A stretch of DNA of 64,000 nt from Tolypothrix sp. FACHB-123 (GTDB lineage Bacteria; Cyanobacteriota; Cyanobacteriia; Cyanobacteriales; Nostocaceae), in contig NZ_JACJRE010000004.1 in NCBI RefSeq assembly GCF_014697075.1, positions 124,001 to 188,000 of the forward strand, read 5' to 3'. The stretch's first letter is position 1. Each line of letters opens with the position of its first letter. Below are positions 47,249 to 57,762 of this stretch, piece by piece. The notes under the pieces are model-generated. The model ran no database searches, had not been told where the DNA came from, and worked only from the letters and a program-made list of their open reading frames with translations. Position numbers and translations under genes: made by a program.

Positions 47249-47428
47249 CAACAATTCGTCATCACCTTTGGCAAGCCGCGTCTCAGCAATTACAAAACTT
47301 TTATTACTCAAAGCCTGACTATTATTACTGAGTAAATATCAAAGACTTGATTTTTACTGCACGAACCTATATAGTTCTTCCCATCTTTCGCCGCTAAATT
47401 ACTGGAAGTACCAATGCGGTAGCTCACC

Positions 47429-48331
47429 ATGTCTCAACGCACAATCCAAAGCATATATACTGATGGCGCTTGCACGGGAAATCCCGGCCCTGGGGGTTGG
47501 GGTGTCGTCGTTTATTTCAGTGATGGCTCAATTCACGAGTTAGGCGGTGCATCATCCCACACCACTAACAATAAAATGGAAATGCAAGCTGCGATCGCAG
47601 CTCTCCAATTTCTACAAACATCTGGACAACAACAACCCATCACCCTTTATACCGACAGCGAATACCTCATCAAATCCGTTACTCAGTGGATCAAAGGTTG
47701 GAAAAAGAAAGGTTGGAAAAAGTCCGATGGTAAACCCGTGCAAAACCAAGACCTTTTAGAAACTTTGGACGAACTCAATAGTTATATAGTAAAGTGGGAA
47801 TATGTTAGGGGTCATTCTGGTAACGTAGGTAACGAGCGGTGCGATGTCATTGCTCGTAGTTTTGCTAATGGCAAAGTTCCATCACTTACACAATCATCCC
47901 TGACAAATTCCCACCAAGCTTTAGCACAATTAAATCAAATAAATGTAGCAAAAGTAACTGAATCTCCAACAACCTTGACAATAATTGAGACAAACAACTC
48001 AGAAATCAGTTCCGGAACACATCTAACCACTATGGAGCCAACTATCACAAACTCTTCTACCTCAATTGATGATAAGCCACCAGAACTGAGAGTGGCACAA
48101 ATGCGCGCTCTGGTGGAAACATTACGTATTGCCGACGAAATTGCCACTAAAGGTTACTTAATCACTAGTTCGGAACTTGCCGATCTCATGGATGTTCACG
48201 CTAGCGCTGTTACCAGTCGCGGAGATCAATGGCGCTGGCGCAACTGGATAGTTTCACGAGTCAGACGTGAAGGTAATCAAATTCTCTGGGAACTAGAACG
48301 CGGCGATCGAGTAGGAGGTGAAGAAGATTAG
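47429..48331 (+). CDS. rnhA: Ribonuclease HI with C-terminal extension
   Basis: The protein is 300 residues. The first 150 are RNase HI with catalytic acids in IYTDGACTGNPGPGG, MEMQAAIAAL and LYTDSEYLI, the basic protrusion WIKGWKKKGWKKSDGKPV, and GHSGNVGNERCD. It removes RNA from RNA-DNA hybrids. The C-terminal 150 residues add a Ser/Thr-rich linker and a helical domain (LRIADEIATKGYLITSSELA, RGDQWRWRNWIVSRVRREGN) that looks like a helix-turn-helix. This extension is absent from E. coli RNase HI and is probably a cyanobacterial feature. Confidence 0.95.
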   Translation: MSQRTIQSIYTDGACTGNPGPGGWGVVVYFSDGSIHELGGASSHTTNNKMEMQAAIAALQFLQTSGQQQPITLYTDSEYLIKSVTQWIKGWKKKGWKKSDGKPVQNQDLLETLDELNSYIVKWEYVRGHSGNVGNERCDVIARSFANGKVPSLTQSSLTNSHQALAQLNQINVAKVTESPTTLTIIETNNSEISSGTHLTTMEPTITNSSTSIDDKPPELRVAQMRALVETLRIADEIATKGYLITSSELADLMDVHASAVTSRGDQWRWRNWIVSRVRREGNQILWELERGDRVGGEED

Positions 48332-48355
48332 TTAAAAGGAGCAGGGAAGAGGCAA

Positions 48356-48380
48356 GGGGGCAGGGGGCAGGGAGCAAGGG
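48356..48380 (+). other. G-rich tract, potential G-quadruplex
   Basis: Runs GGGGG-CA-GGGGG-CA-GGG-AGCAA-GGG fit the four-tract G-quadruplex rule. A C-rich relative lies at 39970-40000. It sits in the spacer between the convergent rnhA and cruG genes. Confidence 0.5.
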
Positions 48381-48414
48381 CGAAGAAGCTTTCTGATGCC
48401 CAATGCCCAATGCC

Positions 48415-49608
48415 CTAAACCCCATTACTATACTTTCTCCCGCGCCATTCTTTAGGCTGGCGGAATGCAGAGAGGAAAATTCGCAGCACTGCTAGAGGAT
48501 CGGCTAAAGGTGAAAGCCAAAATAACCAGCCACCTTTAGCTGTTTTGCGATCGTATGAGGGAGCGATCGCCAATAACATTGCAAAGCGGATCGCGAGCAA
48601 AAATACATTTAGTCCCAATAAAACTAGAATCGGAAGCTCAGCAAGTTGGGGGGTAAGCAAACCATAACTCAGTAAAATTAGTAAGGGTAAACCTTGCACT
48701 GCTGAGAGTAACCACAAATCTCCCCAAATCTGAGCGCGAGGTGATGCATCTTTGAGGTCGAGGCTGCGTCCCCATTCTTTCCATGTCTCAACTGCACCCT
48801 CATACATCCGTACTTTTAGCACCTTCGCCCCATCTAAAAAACCCACCTTAAATCCTTGCGCAGCAATGTAACGAGCTAAGGTCACATCATCGCAAAAAGA
48901 GCTACTTGCACTTGTATAACCATTTACCGCAGATAGCACAGAACGCCGACATAAAAAGCACTGACCATTTGCCATTACCCGTTCTGGCTGTTCTGTGTTG
49001 ACACCGGCTGGGTCAAATCGATACAGCAAAGTCATCAACAAAGCCGGTTGTAGCCAACATTCCCCTGGATACTTCAGAATAAATTGAGGTGACAAAGATA
49101 CCAAATCATAGCCTTCTGTTTGGGCTGTCTGTACTAAACCTGCAATTAAACCAGGATGGGGTAAAGTATCTGCATCCATCCCTAAAAACCACTCACTATC
49201 TGGGGAAATCTGCAAAAAGCCATTATGTAAAGCCCAAGGACGACCCACCCATCCAGCGGGTAAGGGGTCATCTGTAAATACGCGAAAGCGAGGATCTTTT
49301 TGTTGTGCAGCCTTTACCAAATCAGGTGTACCATCTTGCGACCTGCTGTCTACAACAATTGCTTCCCGCATTTCATAACTTTGCTGGCTTAAGCCTTGCA
49401 AAAGTGGGCTAATCCGCAAAGCTTCATTTAATGTTGGCACCACCACGCTGACACTACCTAAAATTTCCGGTGTCGGTTGTTGGGGTTGAATCGGCCGTTG
49501 GCGTGTTGGCCCCTTAAATAGCCTGGAAAGTAAAATCGCTGTTGCTGGTATTTGCAGTAATAGTAATAAAAGCGATAAGCTGCTAGCTAATATCAAAGCA
49601 TCATCCAC
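48415..49608 (-). CDS. cruG: Carotenoid 2'-O-glycosyltransferase CruG
   Basis: The protein is about 397 residues, GT2 family. An N-terminal membrane helix (ILASSLSLLLLLLQIPATAI) precedes the GT-A domain VSVVVPTLNEALRI, with DADTLPHPG (D-x-D metal site) and CDDVTLARYIAAQGF. Three or so C-terminal helices follow. CruG attaches the sugar in myxol 2'-glycoside, a major Nostoc carotenoid; cruF lies immediately upstream. I use the GTG at 49608. An ATG at 49656 is in frame but would code MPNAQCP from a heptamer repeat, as at purU. Confidence 0.88.
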   Translation of the reverse strand: MDDALILASSLSLLLLLLQIPATAILLSRLFKGPTRQRPIQPQQPTPEILGSVSVVVPTLNEALRISPLLQGLSQQSYEMREAIVVDSRSQDGTPDLVKAAQQKDPRFRVFTDDPLPAGWVGRPWALHNGFLQISPDSEWFLGMDADTLPHPGLIAGLVQTAQTEGYDLVSLSPQFILKYPGECWLQPALLMTLLYRFDPAGVNTEQPERVMANGQCFLCRRSVLSAVNGYTSASSSFCDDVTLARYIAAQGFKVGFLDGAKVLKVRMYEGAVETWKEWGRSLDLKDASPRAQIWGDLWLLSAVQGLPLLILLSYGLLTPQLAELPILVLLGLNVFLLAIRFAMLLAIAPSYDRKTAKGGWLFWLSPLADPLAVLRIFLSAFRQPKEWRGRKYSNGV

Positions 49609-49619
49609 TGTAATAAAAA

Positions 49620-49732
49620 TATTATTTTCTTGAATTGGGCATTGGGCATTGGGCATTGGGCATTGGGCAATTATTATTTGTCCCTAGTCCCGTTCGGCTT
49701 CGCTCAGCCTAGCCCCTAGCCCCTAACCCCTA
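49620..49732. repeat. Heptamer arrays between cruG and cruF
   Basis: (GGGCATT)n at 49636-49670, then a TCCCTAGTCC / TAGCCCCTAG / TAACCCCTAC tract up to the cruF stop. A small palindrome GTTCGGCTTCGCTCAGCC interrupts it. Confidence 0.8.
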
Positions 49733-50635
49733 CTTCAAAGCCACCTTGACTTTTGCTACGGAAATTTCCCCAGTTCCAGCATCGACAGCTACAGCTTGTC
49801 CATTTGTACCTTGCCACCACAGTGCAACAGCAGGAGCCACACCTAGCAACAAACCCAGTAATACAGGGATAGAGAAGCCAGCAGCCAAACTCATAACAGT
49901 AGCGAAACCAAAGTTGCTTAAGTAAACTATCAAAGGTAAATTGAGCTGCGATCGCTCTAATTTAATAGGGTTATTTTTCCACAACAATGCAGCCACAGTC
50001 ATAAATACTGATCCGGTACCCATCCAGCCAGCAAAATTTTGATAAGGCATACCAAAGAAAGCACCAGGCTGTTGCCAATACCAGAAGGGGAGGGATGTTT
50101 GACTCATCGCTGGGTCAAGTACAAAATCCCAAGAAGTTAATAATAAAGCACCTAGGGCGATCGCACCTACATGACGCCATAAGCTGGGTTTTTTGTCTAC
50201 TTCTAAACCAGCACGGGCCAAGAGGTAAGAAACACATCCCACGTAAAACCACGACAAAGGAATTGTAAACGGAACTAAACCAGCAATTTTATAGCCCAGT
50301 CCACTTAGATAACTATAGTGACCAAAAGGAAAGCCAGTGCTGGTTCCCGACAGTTCACTTCCTAAGGAGATAAACACTGAGGGTAGCATAAATGCCAAAG
50401 CGCGACCCAATCCCAAAGTCCGGTAGGCATACAAAAATACAGCCGTCGCACCCAAAATCATATAAACCACACCGCCTCCAGCCATACTCCACTGCATGGC
50501 GGTTTGTCCAACCTCAGTCAGGTTCATAATGATTTCCGCATTTGGCACGACTAGTAGTATACCTACAAGTCCAAATACCATCGACACGATATGACCAATC
50601 AGGCATACGCGCTCAGCAATAACAAGTTGTCTCAT
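49730..50635 (-). CDS. cruF: Carotenoid 1',2'-hydratase CruF
   Basis: The protein is about 301 residues with seven or eight transmembrane helices. Conserved polar motifs are STGFPFGHYSYLSGLG, SWDFVLDPAMS and PYQNFAGWMGTG, typical of CruF. It adds water across the 1',2' double bond of gamma-carotene or related compounds, the step before CruG glycosylation in myxol glycoside synthesis. I choose the ATG at 50635 because AAGGA lies six bases upstream; the ATG at 50641 is too close to it. Confidence 0.9.
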   Translation of the reverse strand: MRQLVIAERVCLIGHIVSMVFGLVGILLVVPNAEIIMNLTEVGQTAMQWSMAGGGVVYMILGATAVFLYAYRTLGLGRALAFMLPSVFISLGSELSGTSTGFPFGHYSYLSGLGYKIAGLVPFTIPLSWFYVGCVSYLLARAGLEVDKKPSLWRHVGAIALGALLLTSWDFVLDPAMSQTSLPFWYWQQPGAFFGMPYQNFAGWMGTGSVFMTVAALLWKNNPIKLERSQLNLPLIVYLSNFGFATVMSLAAGFSIPVLLGLLLGVAPAVALWWQGTNGQAVAVDAGTGEISVAKVKVALK

Positions 50636-50641
50636 GATCAT

Positions 50642-51032
50642 TCCTTAACAAGATGTGACACTCGGCTACTCGGCTGCTAACAGTTTACAAATGTTTAAGA
50701 AAAAATTTAACTAGTTATCTACAAATTCTCTGTAAACTTGTTGAACTGTTTCGCCAAGAGCATAATCAACGATTGCAAGAACCTAGAAAATATAAGATGA
50801 TAAAGTAATAGTCTAAGGCATGAAATGAAAAATCTATACCTCTGACTCAGACCTGACAAAACGCAGCCATCAGCTCCTAGCTATAGTAAAATCAAGTCCT
50901 AGCATCAAGGAGCAAATATACAGGTCATAAGGGTTATGTATAAAAAACATTGAACAACCCCATTCACTAATGCCTTTATTTACCCTATATAGTTGGGGAA
51001 TCACAGTTTAAATTGCTACAAAAATCTAACCC
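50642..51032. other. Divergent intergenic region between cruF and a membrane-protein gene
   Basis: AT-rich, no gene seen. It must contain the cruFG promoter (minus) and that of the gene at 51033 (plus). I cannot assign boxes securely. Confidence 0.4.
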
Positions 51033-51479
51033 ATGTCGATTTGGCAACGCATTCCTTGGGTTTCTCTCACACTGCTACTACTAAGCTACACTACCCTAGG
51101 CTGGGTAATATCCGAGACAAAAGCCCCTTTATTTGTCTGGGGAATTACTGTACTTGCTATCTTGCTGTTTGTAGGCAGTTTAACTGTCCCTTGGACGCGG
51201 ATGACACAAGTATCTAGTACCGTTTTTAAATCAAGTACTAGGACTTTTTTGTTTTCAGTTTTTGCAGCTTTCTTATTTTTTGTAATGCTTGCTTGGTTTC
51301 GGATGTTTCTTGACGCCTTGCTAATTGTAGCAGCCGCCATTTTAGCGAGAATAGACTTTCAAGCCGCGGGTTTTAAGGAAGGACAAGCTTTTTGGATTAC
51401 ATCTGCACTTTCATTAGCTGGTGTAGGCTTAGGTGCAATAATGCAAATGCTATTTCTGGGCTACTTCTTTATCGGTTAA
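51033..51479 (+). CDS. Four-helix membrane protein, unknown function
   Basis: The protein is 148 residues with hydrophobic segments around 10-28 (VSLTLLLLSYTTLGWVI), 33-52, 72-104 and 120-147. The middle part SSTRTFLFSVFAAFLFFVML and LDALLIVAAAILARIDFQAAG is the most distinctive. No family is recognised. It is convergent with rpmA and shares its terminator. Confidence 0.75.
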   Translation: MSIWQRIPWVSLTLLLLSYTTLGWVISETKAPLFVWGITVLAILLFVGSLTVPWTRMTQVSSTVFKSSTRTFLFSVFAAFLFFVMLAWFRMFLDALLIVAAAILARIDFQAAGFKEGQAFWITSALSLAGVGLGAIMQMLFLGYFFIG

Positions 51480-51502
51480 TTTGGCTTTGCTTCTTCAAAA
51501 CC

Positions 51503-51536
51503 AAAAAATAGGGTGGTATTGTCCACCCCATTTTTT
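51503..51536. terminator. Bidirectional terminator between the membrane-protein gene and rpmA
   Basis: AAAAAATAGGGTGG pairs with CCACCCCATTTTTT (one mismatch) over a 6-nt loop, with A-run on one side and T-run on the other, so it works for both convergent genes. Confidence 0.85.
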
Positions 51537-51545
51537 AGCTATTTT

Positions 51546-51824
51546 TTAGCTAGCAGCTGACTCAGCCGCAGCAGGTGCGTAAACACTAACTTTTTTACGA
51601 GTTTTACCCTTTCTTTCAAAGGTAACAACACCGTCGATTAAAGCAAATAAAGTGTCATCACTACCAATACCAACATTGTTACCTGGGTGAAATTTGGTAC
51701 CGCGCTGACGCACAAGAATATTTCCTGCGCGCACAACTTGACCGCCATAGCGTTTTACACCTAGACGTTGAGCGTTAGAGTCACGACCGTTACGTGTACT
51801 ACCTGTTCCTTTCTTATGAGCCAT
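51546..51824 (-). CDS. rpmA: 50S ribosomal protein L27
   Basis: The protein is 92 residues: [40 protein letters not shown] and [20 protein letters not shown], all diagnostic. L27's N-terminus reaches the peptidyl-transferase centre. It lies 30 bp after rplU, the near-universal L21-L27 pair. Confidence 0.98.
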   Translation of the reverse strand: MAHKKGTGSTRNGRDSNAQRLGVKRYGGQVVRAGNILVRQRGTKFHPGNNVGIGSDDTLFALIDGVVTFERKGKTRKKVSVYAPAAAESAAS

Positions 51825-51854
51825 AATTTCCTTTTTTGACCTATCTTTTATTGA

Positions 51855-52238
51855 TTATTCAGCAGCAGTTTCTTCAGGGGAAGCTTCAGCGGTTGCTACT
51901 TCTTCCACAGCTAGGACTGAACCATTGAGGTTAATAGAATTAATCAACAGTCTAGTGATTTCCTGGCGATGTCCGCGTTTTTTGCGGGTTTTCTTCTTTG
52001 GCTTCATCTTGTATACCAGGACTTTACGACCTCTCAAATGCCGTAACACAGTCCCTTCTACAGTCGCCCCTGCAACTAGCGGCTGTCCAATGTTGACTTC
52101 GCCGTCGTGCTGTATTAATAAGACCTTGTCTATTGTAACTTTCTCATCTGGTTGAGCAGTCAATAGCTCAATATCGTAAAAGCGACCAGCTTCAACTTTT
52201 ATTTGTTTGCCGCCAGTTTCAATAATTGCGTAAGTCAT
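51855..52238 (-). CDS. rplU: 50S ribosomal protein L21
   Basis: The protein is 127 residues from [20 protein letters not shown], with [20 protein letters not shown] near the end and an acidic tail. The start at 52238 has an AAGGA ribosome binding site eight bases upstream; the frame is open 41 codons further, but that is the untranslated leader. It is co-transcribed with rpmA. Confidence 0.97.
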   Translation of the reverse strand: MTYAIIETGGKQIKVEAGRFYDIELLTAQPDEKVTIDKVLLIQHDGEVNIGQPLVAGATVEGTVLRHLRGRKVLVYKMKPKKKTRKKRGHRQEITRLLINSINLNGSVLAVEEVATAEASPEETAAE

Positions 52239-52262
52239 GAAATTGTCCTTGAGGTTGCCGTA

Positions 52263-52336
52263 CAGGTAGCTGGCCTTGCTTACTTTGGGATAAGCGGTTT
52301 TTACGCTTTTGCCAGCTTTTGCGGTATGTCTACCTG
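52263..52336 (-). promoter_or_regulatory. Structured leader of rplU, possible autoregulatory element
   Basis: In the minus-strand transcript CAGGTAG (52330-52336) and AGCTGGC (52311-52317) are complementary, in nested order, to GCCAGCTACCTG (52263-52274). This forms a two-part stem ending about 25 nt before the start codon. L21 operons have leader elements in several bacteria; the match to a known class is not established. Confidence 0.4.
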
Positions 52337-52387
52337 ATCCGAGCAGGAATAAGACAGACAATCTAAAATCATATTGGATTAACTGCT

Positions 52388-52522
52388 ATGGAGTCAACAC
52401 CAAATAGCAGTTTAATTGTGAAAAGTCTTAACGATCAAGGACTGCGGGCGATCGCAATTGAGATTGACAAAAATTTTTGCTTGTTTAACGAAATGGATAT
52501 CTTTGCTGATGTAGATAACTAA
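52388..52522 (+). CDS. Possible small acidic protein
   Basis: The frame is 44 residues: MESTPNSSLIVKSLNDQG, LRAIAIEIDKNFCLFNEMD and IFADVDN. It is followed 22 bp later by a clean intrinsic terminator, which is the main support. There is no clear ribosome binding site and no recognised family. It could instead be part of an untranslated RNA that ends at the terminator. Confidence 0.35.
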   Translation: MESTPNSSLIVKSLNDQGLRAIAIEIDKNFCLFNEMDIFADVDN

Positions 52523-52544
52523 GACACAGAACAGCACCGAAAAG

Positions 52545-52578
52545 TCTGAGCAGCAGATCTCGTTGCTCAGATTTTCTC
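52545..52578 (+). terminator. Intrinsic terminator
   Basis: TCTGAGCA pairs with TGCTCAGA over an 11-nt loop, then TTTTCTCTATTT. It lies upstream of the nucleotidyltransferase gene. Confidence 0.7.
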
Positions 52579-52771
52579 TATTTCTCCTGTGGTAGCGGTA
52601 CAAACAAGGGAGAACTTTCGCTAAACTTTGCAAAAATTTAAAATAATTAAATTTTCTCGACTAATTGAGCATTGCGATCGCATATAAAAATTATTAAATA
52701 AATAATGGGGCTGCCATTTGCCTGAATTTTTTCTAAAATTAACGATATTAGCTCATATTTAATGTTTAAGA

Positions 52772-53860
52772 ATGAAAAGAATAGAAGTTGAACACAGAAC
52801 AATTCTCATTGGTTTAGCAGGTAGTCACGGCTATGGATTAAACCGTCCTGATTCGGATTTTGACTACCGAGGAATTTTTATCGCTCCTAAAAGGTATTAT
52901 TTGGGATTCGACCGCATAGAACAAAAAGAAAATGGTTGGGATGAACCGGGAATTTTTTCTTTTTTAGATAACAATAAAGATACGGTTATTTATGAATTAA
53001 GGAAAATTATTCAGCTATTAGCTGGAGCTAATCCTAATGTTTTAGAATTACTTTGGTTAAATAATTATCCTGTATTAACTGAAATTGGGCAACAATTAAT
53101 TAAACATAAACAGCTATTTTTAAGTAAGAAAGTTAAACATACTTATTCAGGTTATGCTTTTGCACAAATTAAAAAGATGGAAACCCATCGTAAATGGTTA
53201 TTAAACCCTCCACAAAAGAAACCACTACCATCAGATTTTGGTATAGAAGATGAATTACCACTAATTAAAGACGATCTCAATGCTTTTTTGGAGTATCTTT
53301 ATCTGTTAATTCGCGGAAGAATTGAATTTCTAGAAGAAGCCGAACAATTATATAAACTGTTGACAGCAGATATTGATTTTAAAGGAGTACTCAAACAATA
53401 CACCCTACCTGAAGAAACACTAGAATATACACAAAAGCTAACTAATAGCCGCAAAGATTTTATTCGCTTACTCCAAAAGAGTCAAAATTATCAGGTAGCT
53501 TTAAGAGAATGGAAAGCTTACCTATCATGGCAAGAAAATAGAAATCCAGCTAGAGCCGAAATGGAAAGAAAGTCTGGTTTCGATCTAAAACATGGTATGC
53601 ATTGCATTAGACTTTTACGTAGCGGTATCGAAATTTTACAACAAGGAGAAATTACTGTTGATAGACGAATAGCTGGTGATGCAGATGATTTAAAAGCTAT
53701 TCTTCAAGGTACATATTCTTACGAGCAGGTGATGCAAATGGCAGAAGAATTAGTTGCTCAAATGGAAAGTGCTTACTCACAGTCAACTCTTCCCCATAAA
53801 CCTAATTTAGAGAAAATTAACAAGTTGTGTATGGAACTAGTAGAGATGCAAGGATGGTAA
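52772..53860 (+). CDS. RlaP-type predicted nucleotidyltransferase
   Basis: The protein is 362 residues. The Pol-beta-type site is GSHGYGLNRPDSDFDYRGIF (GS..YG....SD.D.RG, metal-binding Asp in SDFDYRG). It is followed by VIYELRKIIQLLAGANPNVL and a helical second half with KSGFDLKHGMHCIRLLRSG. The RlaP family is often found with RNA-ligase or repair genes, but here stands alone. The chemistry is probably nucleotidyl transfer to RNA or protein; the substrate is unknown. Confidence 0.85.
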   Translation: MKRIEVEHRTILIGLAGSHGYGLNRPDSDFDYRGIFIAPKRYYLGFDRIEQKENGWDEPGIFSFLDNNKDTVIYELRKIIQLLAGANPNVLELLWLNNYPVLTEIGQQLIKHKQLFLSKKVKHTYSGYAFAQIKKMETHRKWLLNPPQKKPLPSDFGIEDELPLIKDDLNAFLEYLYLLIRGRIEFLEEAEQLYKLLTADIDFKGVLKQYTLPEETLEYTQKLTNSRKDFIRLLQKSQNYQVALREWKAYLSWQENRNPARAEMERKSGFDLKHGMHCIRLLRSGIEILQQGEITVDRRIAGDADDLKAILQGTYSYEQVMQMAEELVAQMESAYSQSTLPHKPNLEKINKLCMELVEMQGW

Positions 53861-55730
<1,870 letters not shown>

Positions 55731-55819
55731 TAAATCAACTTCAGGAGCGAGAGCCATTTACGGCCTTTGTCTTTTCGATCGCCCTGCTCCCCCTAGTCTC
55801 TAGATGGGAGCCTTAATTG

Positions 55820-56419
55820 CTACCTAGCTGCTGGAGCCGGTTCCACATTAGGAAGAGGTTCTGTAGCTCTAGGAACTTGCGGAATCACTACAGATGTAGA
55901 AGTACTAACGGTATCGCTACCACTAATACAAGTATTTAATGCCTGATTCAGCACTAATTTAAATTCACTCCGCAAGCCAACCACACACTGACCAAAGCGG
56001 ACGGGTAACAAGCTCCGACCGCAGTAATTGAGAATCTCTAGGTTAGGTGCTTCCTGAGTGGGAATGCGACTAATACCAACTACACAGCTTGCTAACTCCT
56101 CAGGGCGTCGTACCTGCCTACAGGTATTGAGAGCGTCAACAGCATTAATTTTTGTCTGCCTGCTAATGGAAACTACGCAGGAAGACAAATCTCGCGGACG
56201 TAGCGCGCCAGCACAAGCTTGTGATGCAGCATCCGCATTGACGTTGACGCGCAATAGCTGACCAGCACAAGCGCGGAAATCATTGTTACTATAGGAAGCA
56301 TTGATAGCCATAGCGGGAACCATCGTTGCCATCCATCCGGCGATCGCTAAAACTGGTGCTGTCACCTTGACTGTTTTAGCAGACAAAATTTTATAGTCAG
56401 AACCGCCTTTTCTGCTCAT
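55820..56419 (-). CDS. Exported protein with cysteine-pair repeats
   Basis: The protein is 199 residues with a signal peptide (TAPVLAIAGWMATMVPAMAI). The mature part holds four units of about 30-35 residues, each with C(A/G/R)x..L.P.(D/E/R)..x.CVV.(I/L)(S/R): RPRDLSSCVVSISR, RPEELASCVVGISR, LPVRFGQCVVGLRS. The cysteines probably pair in the periplasm. It ends in a Pro-rich tail. I know of this pattern only in cyanobacterial proteins of unknown role. It is convergent with hetR. Confidence 0.8.
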   Translation of the reverse strand: MSRKGGSDYKILSAKTVKVTAPVLAIAGWMATMVPAMAINASYSNNDFRACAGQLLRVNVNADAASQACAGALRPRDLSSCVVSISRQTKINAVDALNTCRQVRRPEELASCVVGISRIPTQEAPNLEILNYCGRSLLPVRFGQCVVGLRSEFKLVLNQALNTCISGSDTVSTSTSVVIPQVPRATEPLPNVEPAPAAR

Positions 56420-56985
56420 CGATTTTTACTCCTTAAGATTCCCATTCTCCAAACACCCAAGGCTATGCTAACTCAATCAGCGCGATCGCTCCTGTAGTTC
56501 TGGGTAATTTTCGCAGCATTTTCGAGCATAACTCAGTAACATAAAATTCTACAAGGGGCGCGGGGCATTTGTGATTTTTCCGCCTCATTACGTCTTTTTG
56601 CCAATCAGCTTTTTTCGCCTAAACAGTACTAGATTTAGGGATCGAACCTCTGGCAAGAGGATTTCTCTTGATTCAATGTGCTAATATATTTTGATCGAAG
56701 ATAAGTAGGCAACATAAAAAGTATTTCTTGTAGGAAATACTACGTGAATCAATCTAGTGATTGAGTAGTCTACGAAACTAGCAAACAAAAAACAATGGGT
56801 CTGAGTACCCAGGGGCACTGGGGAGTTTAAGCTTGGAAACTAGTGCTTTAGGAAAGTATCGCTTTGCTTGCTAAAGTGGAAGCGATTACTGTCGGTTGTA
56901 CCGAACTCAAGCAACTGGTGCAGAAAATACTTTGATTCTGGTGGAATTGATTCTGCTAGAGGAAAGATTTTCATCAAACCACGAA
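56420..56985. other. Divergent intergenic region upstream of rpsD, nothing recognised
   Basis: No gene or tRNA. The open frames present have poor starts. Promoters for the Cys-repeat protein (minus) and rpsD (plus) must lie here. Confidence 0.4.
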
Positions 56986-57039
56986 TTCCCCGACTTAACG
57001 AAACAAATCAGCGATCGCTTTATTTGTTTCGTTGGGGAA
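56986..57039 (+). promoter_or_regulatory. Long hairpin in the rpsD leader
   Basis: AACGAAACAAAT (56997-57008) pairs with ATTTGTTTCGTT (57022-57033), and the outer TTCCCC (56986-56991) pairs with GGGGAA (57034-57039) across a 5-nt bulge. The loop contains a HIP1 octamer. It ends 55 nt before the start codon without a U-run. S4 is a known translational autorepressor in other bacteria, so this is a candidate S4 site. Confidence 0.5.
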
Positions 57040-57094
57040 GTGTCAAAATAAAATGTCTGGGTAAAGTTGAAACAGGATTAGATTAAGGAAACAC

Positions 57095-57703
57095 ATGTCC
57101 CGATATAGAGGGCCTCGCCTCAGAATTGTACGTCGCTTAGGTGACTTACCAGGATTAACTCGTAAAAGTGCTAGACGCGCTTATCCCCCTGGTCAGCATG
57201 GTCAGAACCGCAAAAAGCGTTCTGAATATGCCATCCGTCTAGAAGAAAAACAAAAGCTGCGCTTAAACTACGGTTTGACCGAAAAGCAATTGTTACGCTA
57301 TGTACGCAAAGCCAGACGTGTTACTGGCTCTACCGGACAAGTGTTATTACAACTGCTAGAAATGCGCTTAGATAATACCGTTTTTCGCTTGGGTTTAGCT
57401 CCAACTATTCCCGCAGCGCGTCAGTTGGTAAATCACGGTCATATCACTGTCAATGGACGTGTAGTTAATATTGCTAGCTATCAGTGCCGTGCTGGCGAAG
57501 AAATTGCTGTCAGAAATAAAGAAGCATCCCGAAAGTTGGTAGAAACCAACCTCCAATATCCTGGCTTAGCCAACCTTCCCAGTCATCTGGAGTTTGATAA
57601 AACCAAACTGGTTGGTAAAGTTAACGGTGTTATTGAAAGAGAATGGGTGGCGCTACAGGTTAACGAACTGCTGGTTGTGGAATACTACTCCCGCCAAGCG
57701 TAA
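57095..57703 (+). CDS. rpsD: 30S ribosomal protein S4
   Basis: The protein is 202 residues: [20 protein letters not shown], a basic region, and the S4 RNA-binding domain [29 protein letters not shown]4 nucleates 30S assembly. The N-terminus lacks zinc-binding cysteines, as usual in cyanobacteria and chloroplasts. It is a single gene with its own leader and a terminator downstream. Confidence 0.99.
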   Translation: MSRYRGPRLRIVRRLGDLPGLTRKSARRAYPPGQHGQNRKKRSEYAIRLEEKQKLRLNYGLTEKQLLRYVRKARRVTGSTGQVLLQLLEMRLDNTVFRLGLAPTIPAARQLVNHGHITVNGRVVNIASYQCRAGEEIAVRNKEASRKLVETNLQYPGLANLPSHLEFDKTKLVGKVNGVIEREWVALQVNELLVVEYYSRQA

Positions 57704-57760
57704 TAGTCATTTGTCTTTGGTCATTTGTCCTGAGTTATTTGCAAAGGACAAATGACTATT
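57702..57760. terminator. Heptamer-derived hairpin between convergent rpsD and moaA
   Basis: AATAGTCATTTGTCTTT (57702-57718) pairs with AAAGGACAAATGACTATT (57743-57760) around a loop that contains another GTCATTTGTCC unit. It is symmetrical and can serve both convergent genes. Confidence 0.65.
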
Positions 57761-57762
57761 GA

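Noticed and set aside
56790-56890. Possible tRNA or small RNA upstream of rpsD
   Set aside because: GGGTCTGAGTACCCAGGGGC-like sequence does not fold into a cloverleaf with T- and anticodon arms.
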